From: a virus
IMG/VR virus record: IMGVR_UViG_3300025082_000027
Span: 1 to 37,731 of that record
Length of the DNA: 37,731 nt
Reading direction: 5' to 3' (one strand)
Part shown: piece by piece, positions 22,934 to 30,180 of the stretch
Numbering within the stretch: position 1 is the stretch's first letter
How the letters are laid out: every line of letters starts with the position of its first letter
Translations under genes and position numbers: made by a program
Notes under the pieces: model-generated
Databases searched by the model: none
Seen by the model: the letters and a program-made list of their open reading frames with translations, nothing else
Told to the model about the DNA's origin: nothing

Positions 22934-24319
22934 CTAGCCCGTGATGGTTCTAGGCCAACTGCCAAGGGCCTCGTCGATCTCAGGCTCCCCGCGACCAATC
23001 TGAATGCGTGTGCCTGGATCCGCCTCCTCTTCGCGCTCCATGCGATCTACCCCCTCCATCGCATAGGCTCTCTTCTGAGCTGCAGCGCCATGGTTCTCTT
23101 CTTCGCTGAGCGCATAGCTCTCCGCTAAGTCGAGAAGGATGGGCTGATGCTGCCTGGGGATATGCGGCGTATCATGGTCCTCTGTGAGCTCCTGAGGAGC
23201 AACAAAGTACGTCACGTCCACGAGATACTCTTCATCCGGCGGGGGCCAGAGGCGAATGTGATGACTTCCGCCAGTGCTGAGGTCGCGCTCTGCCACAGCC
23301 CCAATGTTTGAGGAGAGCAGGTTTCCTGCTGAGTCTACGTCTTGGTGAGAGAAGCCAAGATTGGCGTCCGTGACGGTGTCGGTGAGCCAGTTAGTGCTGC
23401 CAATGACAACGTTTGCCAAATGATAAAACTCAGAGCCGCCGTCCTTCGTCCTGTAAACGGCAGCGCCGTAATCGGAGCGCATTATAATAGTCCCTCCGAC
23501 ATCCATCGACGGTCTACCTCCTGGCGCGGTTATCTCGATTGAAGACGACGGAGACATCGGACCCATCTCCTGCGTCTTCGTGTTGTAGTAGCAGTACTTG
23601 TACTGAAACACGGTTCCCGCATTAAAGGTCGCCACCGAAGCGTCTTGCGCCACAAAAAGCGCATTATCAGGCGCTGGTATCTGCGTGTGTCGCTCGAGAG
23701 CGTAGTACTGAGGGTACGACTCGTAGTCCTTGACCGTGAGCCCCTTCATGTGGGGCGAAAGCAGGCTCGACTCTCGGATGTGCCGAATGAACCCGTTTCC
23801 GGTACAGACAATAGACTCGATTGAAGCAGCTCCTTCTGGAAGCGGATACTCGTCCCAGTAGATTTTCCAGGATGAGGCGTATGTGGCTCCCACCCCTGAG
23901 ACCGTTGGGTTGATCGCAGAAGAGGTAGCGCCGCCGAACGGAGCCTCGAGGTAGAGGCCGGTTGTGGCATTGTGGCTGAGAATCCGGTTCACCGTCCCAT
24001 CAGGCGCCTCTACCTTGGCCCCGGTGCGGGTGCCCTGGGTGGTGGTGACGGAGTTCGCGGTCGATAGCGTGACCAGCCGACTGCCGTTCGTAAACACAGC
24101 CCCCTCTGTGGCTGTGGCTGATGGGGTGCCGTCCGCAGATGCGGTCACAGCCTCAGGTGTGTGTGTCCCGAACTGGTGGGTTCGCCTGAGCCATGCCCAG
24201 GTGTTCCGCCGTCCACAGATCGCCATGTAGGCGTCGTTGATGAAGTCGCCTAGACGGTCGTCATTCCCGTCGAATCCGCGCCGACGACCCAGGCGCTGCT
24301 TGAGTGTCGCAAAGTCCAT
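22934..24319 (-). CDS. Head-tail adaptor / tail tubular A-like protein with inserted beta domain, 461 aa
   Basis: The N-terminal 50 residues (TLKQRLGRRRGF, then FINDAYMAICGRRNTWAWLRR) match the start of phage adaptor proteins, which dock on the portal through a helical bundle. A beta-rich insert follows at about 55-290, including a fibronectin-like stretch (VFQYKYCYYNTKTQEMGP). The C-terminal helices (PHIPRQHQPILLDLAESYA...) return to the adaptor fold, which usually ends with such a helix. At 461 aa it is much longer than T7 gp11 (196 aa) because of that insert. It precedes the nozzle gene, as expected. Confidence 0.68.
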   Translation of the reverse strand: MDFATLKQRLGRRRGFDGNDDRLGDFINDAYMAICGRRNTWAWLRRTHQFGTHTPEAVTASADGTPSATATEGAVFTNGSRLVTLSTANSVTTTQGTRTGAKVEAPDGTVNRILSHNATTGLYLEAPFGGATSSAINPTVSGVGATYASSWKIYWDEYPLPEGAASIESIVCTGNGFIRHIRESSLLSPHMKGLTVKDYESYPQYYALERHTQIPAPDNALFVAQDASVATFNAGTVFQYKYCYYNTKTQEMGPMSPSSSIEITAPGGRPSMDVGGTIIMRSDYGAAVYRTKDGGSEFYHLANVVIGSTNWLTDTVTDANLGFSHQDVDSAGNLLSSNIGAVAERDLSTGGSHHIRLWPPPDEEYLVDVTYFVAPQELTEDHDTPHIPRQHQPILLDLAESYALSEEENHGAAAQKRAYAMEGVDRMEREEEADPGTRIQIGRGEPEIDEALGSWPRTITG

Positions 24320-24392
24320 TCGGGTCTCCTAGAGAGCTCAAGAGGAGGCGGGCTAGGTCAGTTCACCCACCCCCTCAAGAGACTACCCGAAT

Positions 24393-24965
24393 CTATCGAC
24401 CCGGAGGTGCGTGTCGCAGGTACAGGGTTGCGGTGAACTTTACAGTTCTGAGGTCTGGAAGGCCGTTCGCCTGGTCTCCAGTCTTGGAAATCAAGATGGC
24501 AACAGAGTCGCCAGGGGCGAGGTACGTCAACAGCGGCGATGCAGCCTCAGGACCATCAATGTCCAAAGAATATGGAAGGTCTGCCGAAAGGTTATCGCCT
24601 GGAGCTGTGCCCTGAGAGGACAGCGCAAGGCTGCCGAGATCGGTCCACGCCACAGCGGTTCCGCCAGCATTCAGCGTCCCAACCTGAGCCTCAAACGACC
24701 AATAAGAGTCAGTGTCAGCGGCCATCCCGCTGTCCATAACAATCTGAATCGCCTCAACCTTGTACATACCGCCATCAGAAACAGAGGCGGGCGCAGTAAA
24801 GATGTTGGTTCTCAGGTCGGTCTGTGCGTCAACACTCCCAGCAAAGTGTTGGTGCTGAAAACACACGGGAACAGCCATAAGGCCGACGCCGTGGACCTGG
24901 TTGCCGCCTTTGATGGCGTTCCAGATGGGACGACCGAAGCCTGAAGGTGCAGTTGCAGTAGCCAT
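24393..24965 (-). CDS. Beta-rich virion protein, 190 aa
   Basis: The 190-aa product is made of strands with Gly/Asp/Ser turns (YKVEAIQIVMDSG, YWSFEAQVGTLNAGG, SVAILISKTGD, VKFTATLYLR) and reads as a jelly-roll. No enzymatic motif is visible. It lies after the capsid and decoration genes and before the adaptor, so it may be a head-surface or head-tail fibre. GAGGAG stands 9 nt before the ATG. It is separated from the decoration gene by a 100-bp gap with two strong hairpins, which may set a different expression level. Confidence 0.6.
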   Translation of the reverse strand: MATATAPSGFGRPIWNAIKGGNQVHGVGLMAVPVCFQHQHFAGSVDAQTDLRTNIFTAPASVSDGGMYKVEAIQIVMDSGMAADTDSYWSFEAQVGTLNAGGTAVAWTDLGSLALSSQGTAPGDNLSADLPYSLDIDGPEAASPLLTYLAPGDSVAILISKTGDQANGLPDLRTVKFTATLYLRHAPPGR

Positions 24966-24989
24966 AATTCAATTCTCCTCGACCTGTTT

Positions 24990-25015
24990 GGGTAGGGGGC
25001 CGAAACCCCCTACCC
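24990..25015. other. Perfect 10-bp hairpin after the capsid/decoration genes
   Basis: GGGTAGGGGG (24990-24999) pairs with CCCCCTACCC (25006-25015) around the 6-nt loop CCGAAA. It lies in the gap between the decoration gene and the 190-aa gene. On the transcribed (-) strand the bases after the stem are AAACAG, so a standard terminator tail is missing; RNA processing or 3'-end protection of the capsid message is more likely. Confidence 0.6.
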
Positions 25016-25026
25016 TCAGGCGTGTT

Positions 25027-25058
25027 GCCCGTCAGCGGCTCTACAGCAACTGACGGGC
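25027..25058. other. 9-bp hairpin, second stem in the same gap
   Basis: GCCCGTCAG (25027-25035) pairs with CTGACGGGC (25050-25058) around a 14-nt loop, 11 bp from the previous stem and 8 bp after the decoration gene stop. No T-run follows on the - strand. With its neighbour it forms a double-stem intergenic element. Confidence 0.55.
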
Positions 25059-25065
25059 GAGTTTG

Positions 25066-25581
25066 TTAACTCGGCGTTGCCGGGTTGTTGAAAACACGAA
25101 CCAGCGACAGCCGAGAGGCAGCAGCCGCAGTCACACTAGTCGCCTCCAGAACCTGGGCCCTGGTGTATCGCACGAACGCCATCATCTGATTAGCCGCACT
25201 GAGGTCAGTGACCACAGTCGCCGCGTCAGAGTTAGCAATGCTGGTGGCGAACGTCCCGTCAGCCGCAGCAGTCGTCCCGCCGTCAGAAACGTACAGCAAC
25301 AGGCCAATCGACTGGTTAACGGTCCCGTAGTAGACCTTCGCTTGGCAGTGGCCTTCGACAACGCAGGACACCTGATCGCCAGAGGCGATGGAAATTCCTG
25401 AATCGACCACCCCGATAGTGGGTACCACGTTGTCTGCGTCAGCCGTGTCGTACTTCACGGCACTGTAACGAGCATCGCTGGTGTCGGTCTGCTGCATGAT
25501 CAAGTGGACAACGTCGCCGTGGACAAGGGCCTCGCCCGCAATAGCCTCAACAACTTTTCGTCTAGGATTTGAAAGAGCCAT
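25066..25581 (-). CDS. Capsid decoration / stabilisation protein (DUF2190-like), 171 aa
   Basis: This 171-aa protein is beta-rich and reads like the DUF2190 family of head decoration proteins: VEAIAGEALVHGDVVHLI near the start, IGVVDSGISIASGDQVSCVVEG (about 56-78), and a later LYVSDGG strand. The family has a barrel with repeated Gly-turn-Val strands, and genes for it lie next to the capsid gene. This one is 15 bp after it, with a good Shine-Dalgarno (AAAGGGG). It likely cements the capsid lattice. A different minor head role is possible. Confidence 0.65.
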   Translation of the reverse strand: MALSNPRRKVVEAIAGEALVHGDVVHLIMQQTDTSDARYSAVKYDTADADNVVPTIGVVDSGISIASGDQVSCVVEGHCQAKVYYGTVNQSIGLLLYVSDGGTTAAADGTFATSIANSDAATVVTDLSAANQMMAFVRYTRAQVLEATSVTAAAASRLSLVRVFNNPATPS

Positions 25582-25596
25582 GTTCAGTACCCCTTT

Positions 25597-26685
25597 CTAG
25601 GCGCTGTAGGCACCGCCAGCAAAGTTAAACGCACCATGCTCGCGGAGATTGTTAATAGTAAGAATGCCGTGGAACTTGGTCTTGGAGATCCAGGCCCATT
25701 GCTCCTGGGCCAAACGCCAGTCGTCCATGAAGAAGTGAGCGTTCGGGTTGATCCAGAGAACCATGTTTCCAAGGTTAGTCTGGCCCTTGCTCTTGCCCTT
25801 CACAGGGTCCAGCAGTCCAGGCACAAAGCCGTGTCCCGCAGAGGCACTCGGCGCACCACCAGTCATGTTGAGCATAAAGCCCTCACCACTGTTCTCGGTG
25901 ATGTTGTAGTCAGGAATGACCGTCGCACCCTTGAATCGGAGACTGGTGAAGCCTGCGCTTCCCATAGCCTCGTCAACCAAAGCACGCTCCGGTCCACACC
26001 ATTCCTCGTAGCCGTCGTAGACAGCCGGATCGACCAGCATCGTGTCAGGACGACGACCCCACTGCGAACACTCGCGGTAGAGCTGGGTCCAGGTCGGAAT
26101 GCCGGCAGTCATGAAACCGCCGCCGATCTGCTGGAACTGGTTGAAATGGTAGGTCGCGTTCTTCTGGACGTTGCCGACCGAAATACCGCCAGCTTGGTTT
26201 GCGGGGGTCGCAAACTCAATCATCCCGCGAATACCGTCGATGTCGCCGTTCACGGTGCTAGCCGTGTGAAGCTGTTCCTCGATGTAGTTACGCATAGTAA
26301 TAGCGCATTGCTGCATCTCGGCATCGAGAAGCTTGCCAATCTGGCGCTTCGCGTTCTGGTTGAGATCGACCTTGTCGCATGCGACGACTGACTGACAGGA
26401 AATCTGCCCCCAGTTGTCCCACAGGAACATCTTGACGAACTCGCTGTCAGCCGTGTTCAGAACCTGCGAACCTTGGTAGGTCTGCACATTCGGATTCTCA
26501 GCGTGGGCGAATGGGACTCGCGCGTTGGGCGCGGCCTCAAGGTGGATAGAACCCTTGTTGTACATTGAGTACAACAAGGGGGACTGCTCTAGGATCAGCC
26601 AAACAAGCTTCTCCCAGCTAGCGCCCCACGTAAGGCTGAACGCCTTCGTGTAGTCGCTAAGTGTTGTCGAAAATGGAGCTCCCAT
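25597..26685 (-). CDS. Major capsid protein (HK97-fold), 362 aa
   Basis: The 362-aa product has the layout of an HK97-fold capsid protein without a long delta domain: an N-terminal arm, a long spine-like helix with NAKRQIGKLLDAEMQQCAITM (about 110-131), a P-domain middle with TWTQLYRECSQWGRRPDTMLVDPAVYDGYEEW (about 196-227), and a C-terminal A-domain-like part ending GILTINNLREHGAFNFAGG. It sits between scaffold and decoration genes. GAGGT precedes the ATG with 5-nt spacing. A perfect 12-bp inverted repeat is present near its 5' end. Confidence 0.83.
   Translation of the reverse strand: MGAPFSTTLSDYTKAFSLTWGASWEKLVWLILEQSPLLYSMYNKGSIHLEAAPNARVPFAHAENPNVQTYQGSQVLNTADSEFVKMFLWDNWGQISCQSVVACDKVDLNQNAKRQIGKLLDAEMQQCAITMRNYIEEQLHTASTVNGDIDGIRGMIEFATPANQAGGISVGNVQKNATYHFNQFQQIGGGFMTAGIPTWTQLYRECSQWGRRPDTMLVDPAVYDGYEEWCGPERALVDEAMGSAGFTSLRFKGATVIPDYNITENSGEGFMLNMTGGAPSASAGHGFVPGLLDPVKGKSKGQTNLGNMVLWINPNAHFFMDDWRLAQEQWAWISKTKFHGILTINNLREHGAFNFAGGAYSA
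26552..26580. repeat. Perfect 12-bp inverted repeat in the capsid gene
   Basis: CCCTTGTTGTAC (26552-26563) is matched by GTACAACAAGGG (26569-26580) with a 5-nt loop. It covers codons 36-45 of the capsid protein (LYSMYNKG). A stem this long and perfect within a highly expressed coding region is unusual. Confidence 0.7.
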
Positions 26686-26714
26686 TAGTTACCTCTTAGA
26701 AGGCTTCGCGCAAC

Positions 26715-27671
26715 TCAACCAAACCGACCCTTCAAATCCGGATTCTGCCCCAGGACCTGATCGAGGATGTCATCCATAGACATCGTCGCAGTAGATCCAA
26801 TAGGGGAAGAAGACGTACCTGACTGGCTGGATGGAGGAGCAGACTCGGCTCTTCGCTTAGCATTATCGATAAGACGGCCCTCATTGACCGCCCTGATGGC
26901 ACGCTCCCCGGCAAGAGACAGAGCTGCCCGATAGGCATCCTCTGTTCCCGAGCCGAGAAGGCTCACAATTGTTGGGTCGTTAGCATCCAAGATTTTACGC
27001 ATCTCCGTTTTGACGCGCTCATCCTTGAACTCCCGGTAATTCCCGCCCTTCATATCCTCAAAGATTGTGTTCAAACGAGAGGCTTCCCGGTGCGGAGCAA
27101 AAGTCTCCGCGACGGAATAGACCTGTCGCTTAAGCGTATCAATCTCCTTGAGGAGTTCGTGCTCACGCGGACCAGACCCAGAGGCCTTCATACGCGCATC
27201 CATTATCTCAAGCAGGGCACCAAAACCATCCCCGTTCTCAGCTTTCTCGGTGAACCGCTTACGCAGTTCGTCAACGGTAGGAGCAGTCTCCTGCCCCGCA
27301 TTGTCAGCCCCATTCGGCTTTTGACCCGACTGTGCTTGCATAGCGAGCCAGGTCTGCTGGAGTTGGTTTCGTTGGTCCTGCAGTACCGCCCTGTCCTCAT
27401 CAAGTCCACGCTTCAAATCAGCGATTTCTTGAGTTTTTGAGGTTAGACCAGACTGCATCTCTCGATAAATGGCTAGGTTTTCCGGCTCAAGGTCTAGGGG
27501 GTTCCCAGACCAAAACGACCCAGAACCGTTCGCACCATCACTCGAGACATCGGTCCCATTACCAGGAATTGCCTCATCGCTGTTGGTCTCAGAAGCGGCC
27601 ACTTCCGAATTATCAACGTGCTCTGATGCTGCTTCCGGTGCTGGATTATCGCTGTCAAGCTCAGGGTTCAC
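26715..27671 (-). CDS. Scaffolding-like protein, 318 aa
   Basis: The first 55 residues are acidic and Ser/Asn-rich. A coiled-coil helix follows at about 65-110 (LTSKTQEIADLKRGLDEDRAVLQDQ), with a further helical middle and a short C-terminal helical tail (MSMDDILDQVLG). High charge, coiled coil, low aromatic content and position directly before the capsid gene fit an assembly scaffold. The start is a GTG at 27671, with GGAG at 5-nt spacing. No protease motif is visible, so processing would need another source or exit of intact scaffold. Confidence 0.72.
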   Translation of the reverse strand: MNPELDSDNPAPEAASEHVDNSEVAASETNSDEAIPGNGTDVSSDGANGSGSFWSGNPLDLEPENLAIYREMQSGLTSKTQEIADLKRGLDEDRAVLQDQRNQLQQTWLAMQAQSGQKPNGADNAGQETAPTVDELRKRFTEKAENGDGFGALLEIMDARMKASGSGPREHELLKEIDTLKRQVYSVAETFAPHREASRLNTIFEDMKGGNYREFKDERVKTEMRKILDANDPTIVSLLGSGTEDAYRAALSLAGERAIRAVNEGRLIDNAKRRAESAPPSSQSGTSSSPIGSTATMSMDDILDQVLGQNPDLKGRFG

Positions 27672-27689
27672 GGGTTCTCCAAAACGCGA

Positions 27690-28244
27690 CTAAGTTGTAA
27701 GTGATTCCCGAACCAGTCGCTCAAGTTCGGGCCTTTTAGTTGTAATCGGGACCTTAATCCCGAGTTCCTTAGCCTGCTTTTTAAGTGCAGGCCAAGTCTT
27801 GGAAACAATCGTATCCACTTCTACGGTAGTTGTGTCAACTTGCTTGTCTTCAGAATCGGTTTCTTGTGCGCGGTTTTCTGTCCATCGCTTCACAATCTCG
27901 TCTTGCGTATACCGCTTGGTTCCAGCGTTGAGACCGCGCTTACCCTCTTTTACCGACTCGATAAGGCCATGCTTCTTAAGAATCCGCTTAGCCTCCGTCT
28001 TTGAAACAGTCTGACCGACTAAGTGATCCTCAGGAGCGTTCTCGGCAAACGTATACTCACCGCTATGAGTTGACTGCGTTTTGACATCCGCAACAAAGTC
28101 ATGACTCATCGTGCCTCGTCGCCGGCACCTCGGGCATGTGATGTAGGTGAATCCGCGCTCCTTCTGCGCCACAAATGCGTTAACCGTAAATCCCTGCTCA
28201 GAAGCATGGGCACATCGGCAACACCTAAGCGTGTAAATAGGCAT
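27690..28244 (-). CDS. Zinc-ribbon protein with SAP-like C-terminus, 184 aa
   Basis: The N-terminus has two cysteine pairs, C8-x2-C11 and C37-x2-C40, which make a zinc ribbon. The middle is basic and polar. The last 35 residues (LKKQAKELGI, then RPELERLVRESL) have the helix-loop-helix pattern of a SAP/HeH-type domain, often DNA-binding. It lies between the portal and scaffold genes. A head-assembly or DNA-binding role is possible; the zinc site and terminal domain are seen, the function is not. Confidence 0.62.
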   Translation of the reverse strand: MPIYTLRCCRCAHASEQGFTVNAFVAQKERGFTYITCPRCRRRGTMSHDFVADVKTQSTHSGEYTFAENAPEDHLVGQTVSKTEAKRILKKHGLIESVKEGKRGLNAGTKRYTQDEIVKRWTENRAQETDSEDKQVDTTTVEVDTIVSKTWPALKKQAKELGIKVPITTKRPELERLVRESLTT

Positions 28245-28257
28245 CTAACTCCCCTTC

Positions 28258-30180
28258 CTAAAACTGCGGTACGCCAGGAGGCGCCCCAAAACCTTCGCGC
28301 CCAGCTGCAGGAATCGTTAACGACTCCCCACTTACTGGATTAACTGCAGCGCCCATACCAATCGACTCTTCTGGCAAAGGTCCGCCGCCTTCCTGTGCAG
28401 GGGGCGCTGTGCCAGCCTGGCCCGCCGCCTGCCCAAAGAGCTGAGCAAAGCTATCCCTGATTTCGGGGCTGTCCTGTTCCCAGAGCTCAAGAGCCTTTGT
28501 GTAGAAGGCCGCAATCGCATCCGGCGGAACCTGCGCTGCAGCAAGGGATTGAGCTGACATACCCAAGGCATTCATGAACCCAATGTATGACTGGCGCTCC
28601 GCCTCTGGACCAACGGGCTTCATGCTTCCAGCATGTACGCCTACGTCAAACTCCCCTCTGATGTCGTTCCTAGAGTATGAGACGGGCTCGTCCTGCCCGG
28701 TGATCTGAACCCACCTATCAGCGTCATAAAACTGCTGCATGACCTGAAGGGTCTTTCTCGCAATAGTCTGAACAAACTTCTCAAATACGCGAAGCTTTGT
28801 TTCAGAGCGCCCTGAGTGCATTGCGGCCCTATAAGACACTTCTGTTGCAGACTTTGCTGAGCTCCGACCGCCGCGAAGAGCCTCGTCGCCCGCTCCCACC
28901 TCGTTCATAAAGGAGCGAATAAGATTCATCGTCCCAACAAACTCTTGAGGGAACGCAGGCATTACCAGGTTTCTAACGTCAGCTGCAACGTTCTTGCTCT
29001 TGGCCGCAACCATCTGCGGCTGATTCGACGCAAGAGCTGCCTTTGCGTTCTTGTCGAAGATGCCGTCCTTGTAGACAGTTTTAAGTGCCATAGAGGCCTC
29101 AAGCCCACTAACAGCGCCGTCCATCAGCCGCTGAACCTTTTCAGATAAAGGAAGAATCTTTTGCGCGAGCGAGATGCCGTAAAACTGATCGTTCACTTTA
29201 TCGAAGCGAAGGTCGACAAACGGGTAGCCTTCCATGTCAAGCGGGCTAAGCGCATGCTTCAAGATAGTAACGTCATCGCCGCCATCTCCCTGTCGGCAAG
29301 CCCACAAGACACGCATCTCCTTTACGCGCCTACGCTTTCGACGACCGCTCGAGCGAACAACTCGGTTCGCCCAAGCGTGATACCAGACCTCGTAAACCTC
29401 TATGTGCTCGGCTTGTTCACGCCGCCATACATTTCCAACGCCTGACTCATTCAACTCGTCGAGAGACTTAACCTTGTCAGCAACAAGGTCCTTGGTGTTT
29501 GCGAAACGACTGTCGTTCTTGACCTCGTCTACGTGGATAAGGTGCCGAATGGCAACCCATGGCATCCGGCCAATCTCGTCATATCCAGGTGGAAATACAA
29601 AGTTAAACGGGCTCACTCGTAGAAGCGTGGCATGAGCTGCCGGTCTATCTGCCGGAATGCCCATCTCCTCAAGACGGTCGCGCACTGTCTGCATTCCGTC
29701 GTCGTCGTCAAAAGTGTCGTCCTCGTCTAGGTCCCGGTCATAGTCCTCTACAGGAACAAAAATGCCAGCTGGTTGGTAAGTGATTCTTCCGATTCCAGCA
29801 GAGAGGATCAGAGCGTCGTCGAGAACCTTTCGACACTCCTCATTAAAGCCACCCTCTACCCATTCATACGCAAGCGCAGATTCCGCAACCTTAGACTTTG
29901 CCTTTGCCTCTCCAGAGTCCGATGGCCTTCGCGGCCTTGCATAGATTGCAGGGTCATTGTGAAAGATGTGCGGCTTAATCCCCTCAATAGAGGAGGAAAC
30001 TAAGGCCATTCCGCGACCACCATCCTCTTTCTCTACTCCCAATCGATAGGCATCCATTAGATTTCGCCAGTCGTCGAAGTGCGCTTTTCTAATCGTGGAC
30101 TCTGCCACGAGCACCTTGTCGAGAAGCTCCGATGCAGCCTCTTGCTTTATAGAAATCTTGGTCGGGTCGAACTTAGCCAT
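28258..30180 (-). CDS. Portal protein, 640 aa
   Basis: I chose the ATG at 30180, which overlaps the terminase stop (TGATG). The product has a helical N-terminus (RNLMDAYRLG), a region with SIEGIKPHIFHNDPAIYARP (about 57-76), a wing-like beta middle (APILRVSPFNFVFPPG-type, near 187-200), and a helical core with QFYGISLAQKILPLSEKVQRLMDGAV (about 332-357) and FVQTIARKTLQVMQQF. That is the pattern of podovirus portal proteins, whose length is usually 500-700 aa. The Gly/Pro/Gln-rich C-terminus is probably flexible. Position between TerL and scaffold fits. Confidence 0.8.
   Translation of the reverse strand: MAKFDPTKISIKQEAASELLDKVLVAESTIRKAHFDDWRNLMDAYRLGVEKEDGGRGMALVSSSIEGIKPHIFHNDPAIYARPRRPSDSGEAKAKSKVAESALAYEWVEGGFNEECRKVLDDALILSAGIGRITYQPAGIFVPVEDYDRDLDEDDTFDDDDGMQTVRDRLEEMGIPADRPAAHATLLRVSPFNFVFPPGYDEIGRMPWVAIRHLIHVDEVKNDSRFANTKDLVADKVKSLDELNESGVGNVWRREQAEHIEVYEVWYHAWANRVVRSSGRRKRRRVKEMRVLWACRQGDGGDDVTILKHALSPLDMEGYPFVDLRFDKVNDQFYGISLAQKILPLSEKVQRLMDGAVSGLEASMALKTVYKDGIFDKNAKAALASNQPQMVAAKSKNVAADVRNLVMPAFPQEFVGTMNLIRSFMNEVGAGDEALRGGRSSAKSATEVSYRAAMHSGRSETKLRVFEKFVQTIARKTLQVMQQFYDADRWVQITGQDEPVSYSRNDIRGEFDVGVHAGSMKPVGPEAERQSYIGFMNALGMSAQSLAAAQVPPDAIAAFYTKALELWEQDSPEIRDSFAQLFGQAAGQAGTAPPAQEGGGPLPEESIGMGAAVNPVSGESLTIPAAGREGFGAPPGVPQF

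Noticed and set aside
25636-26391. A 251-codon + frame opposite the major capsid gene
   Set aside because: It is a shadow of the capsid gene, whose HK97-type pattern and position are clear; long antisense frames arise from codon bias in such GC-rich genes.
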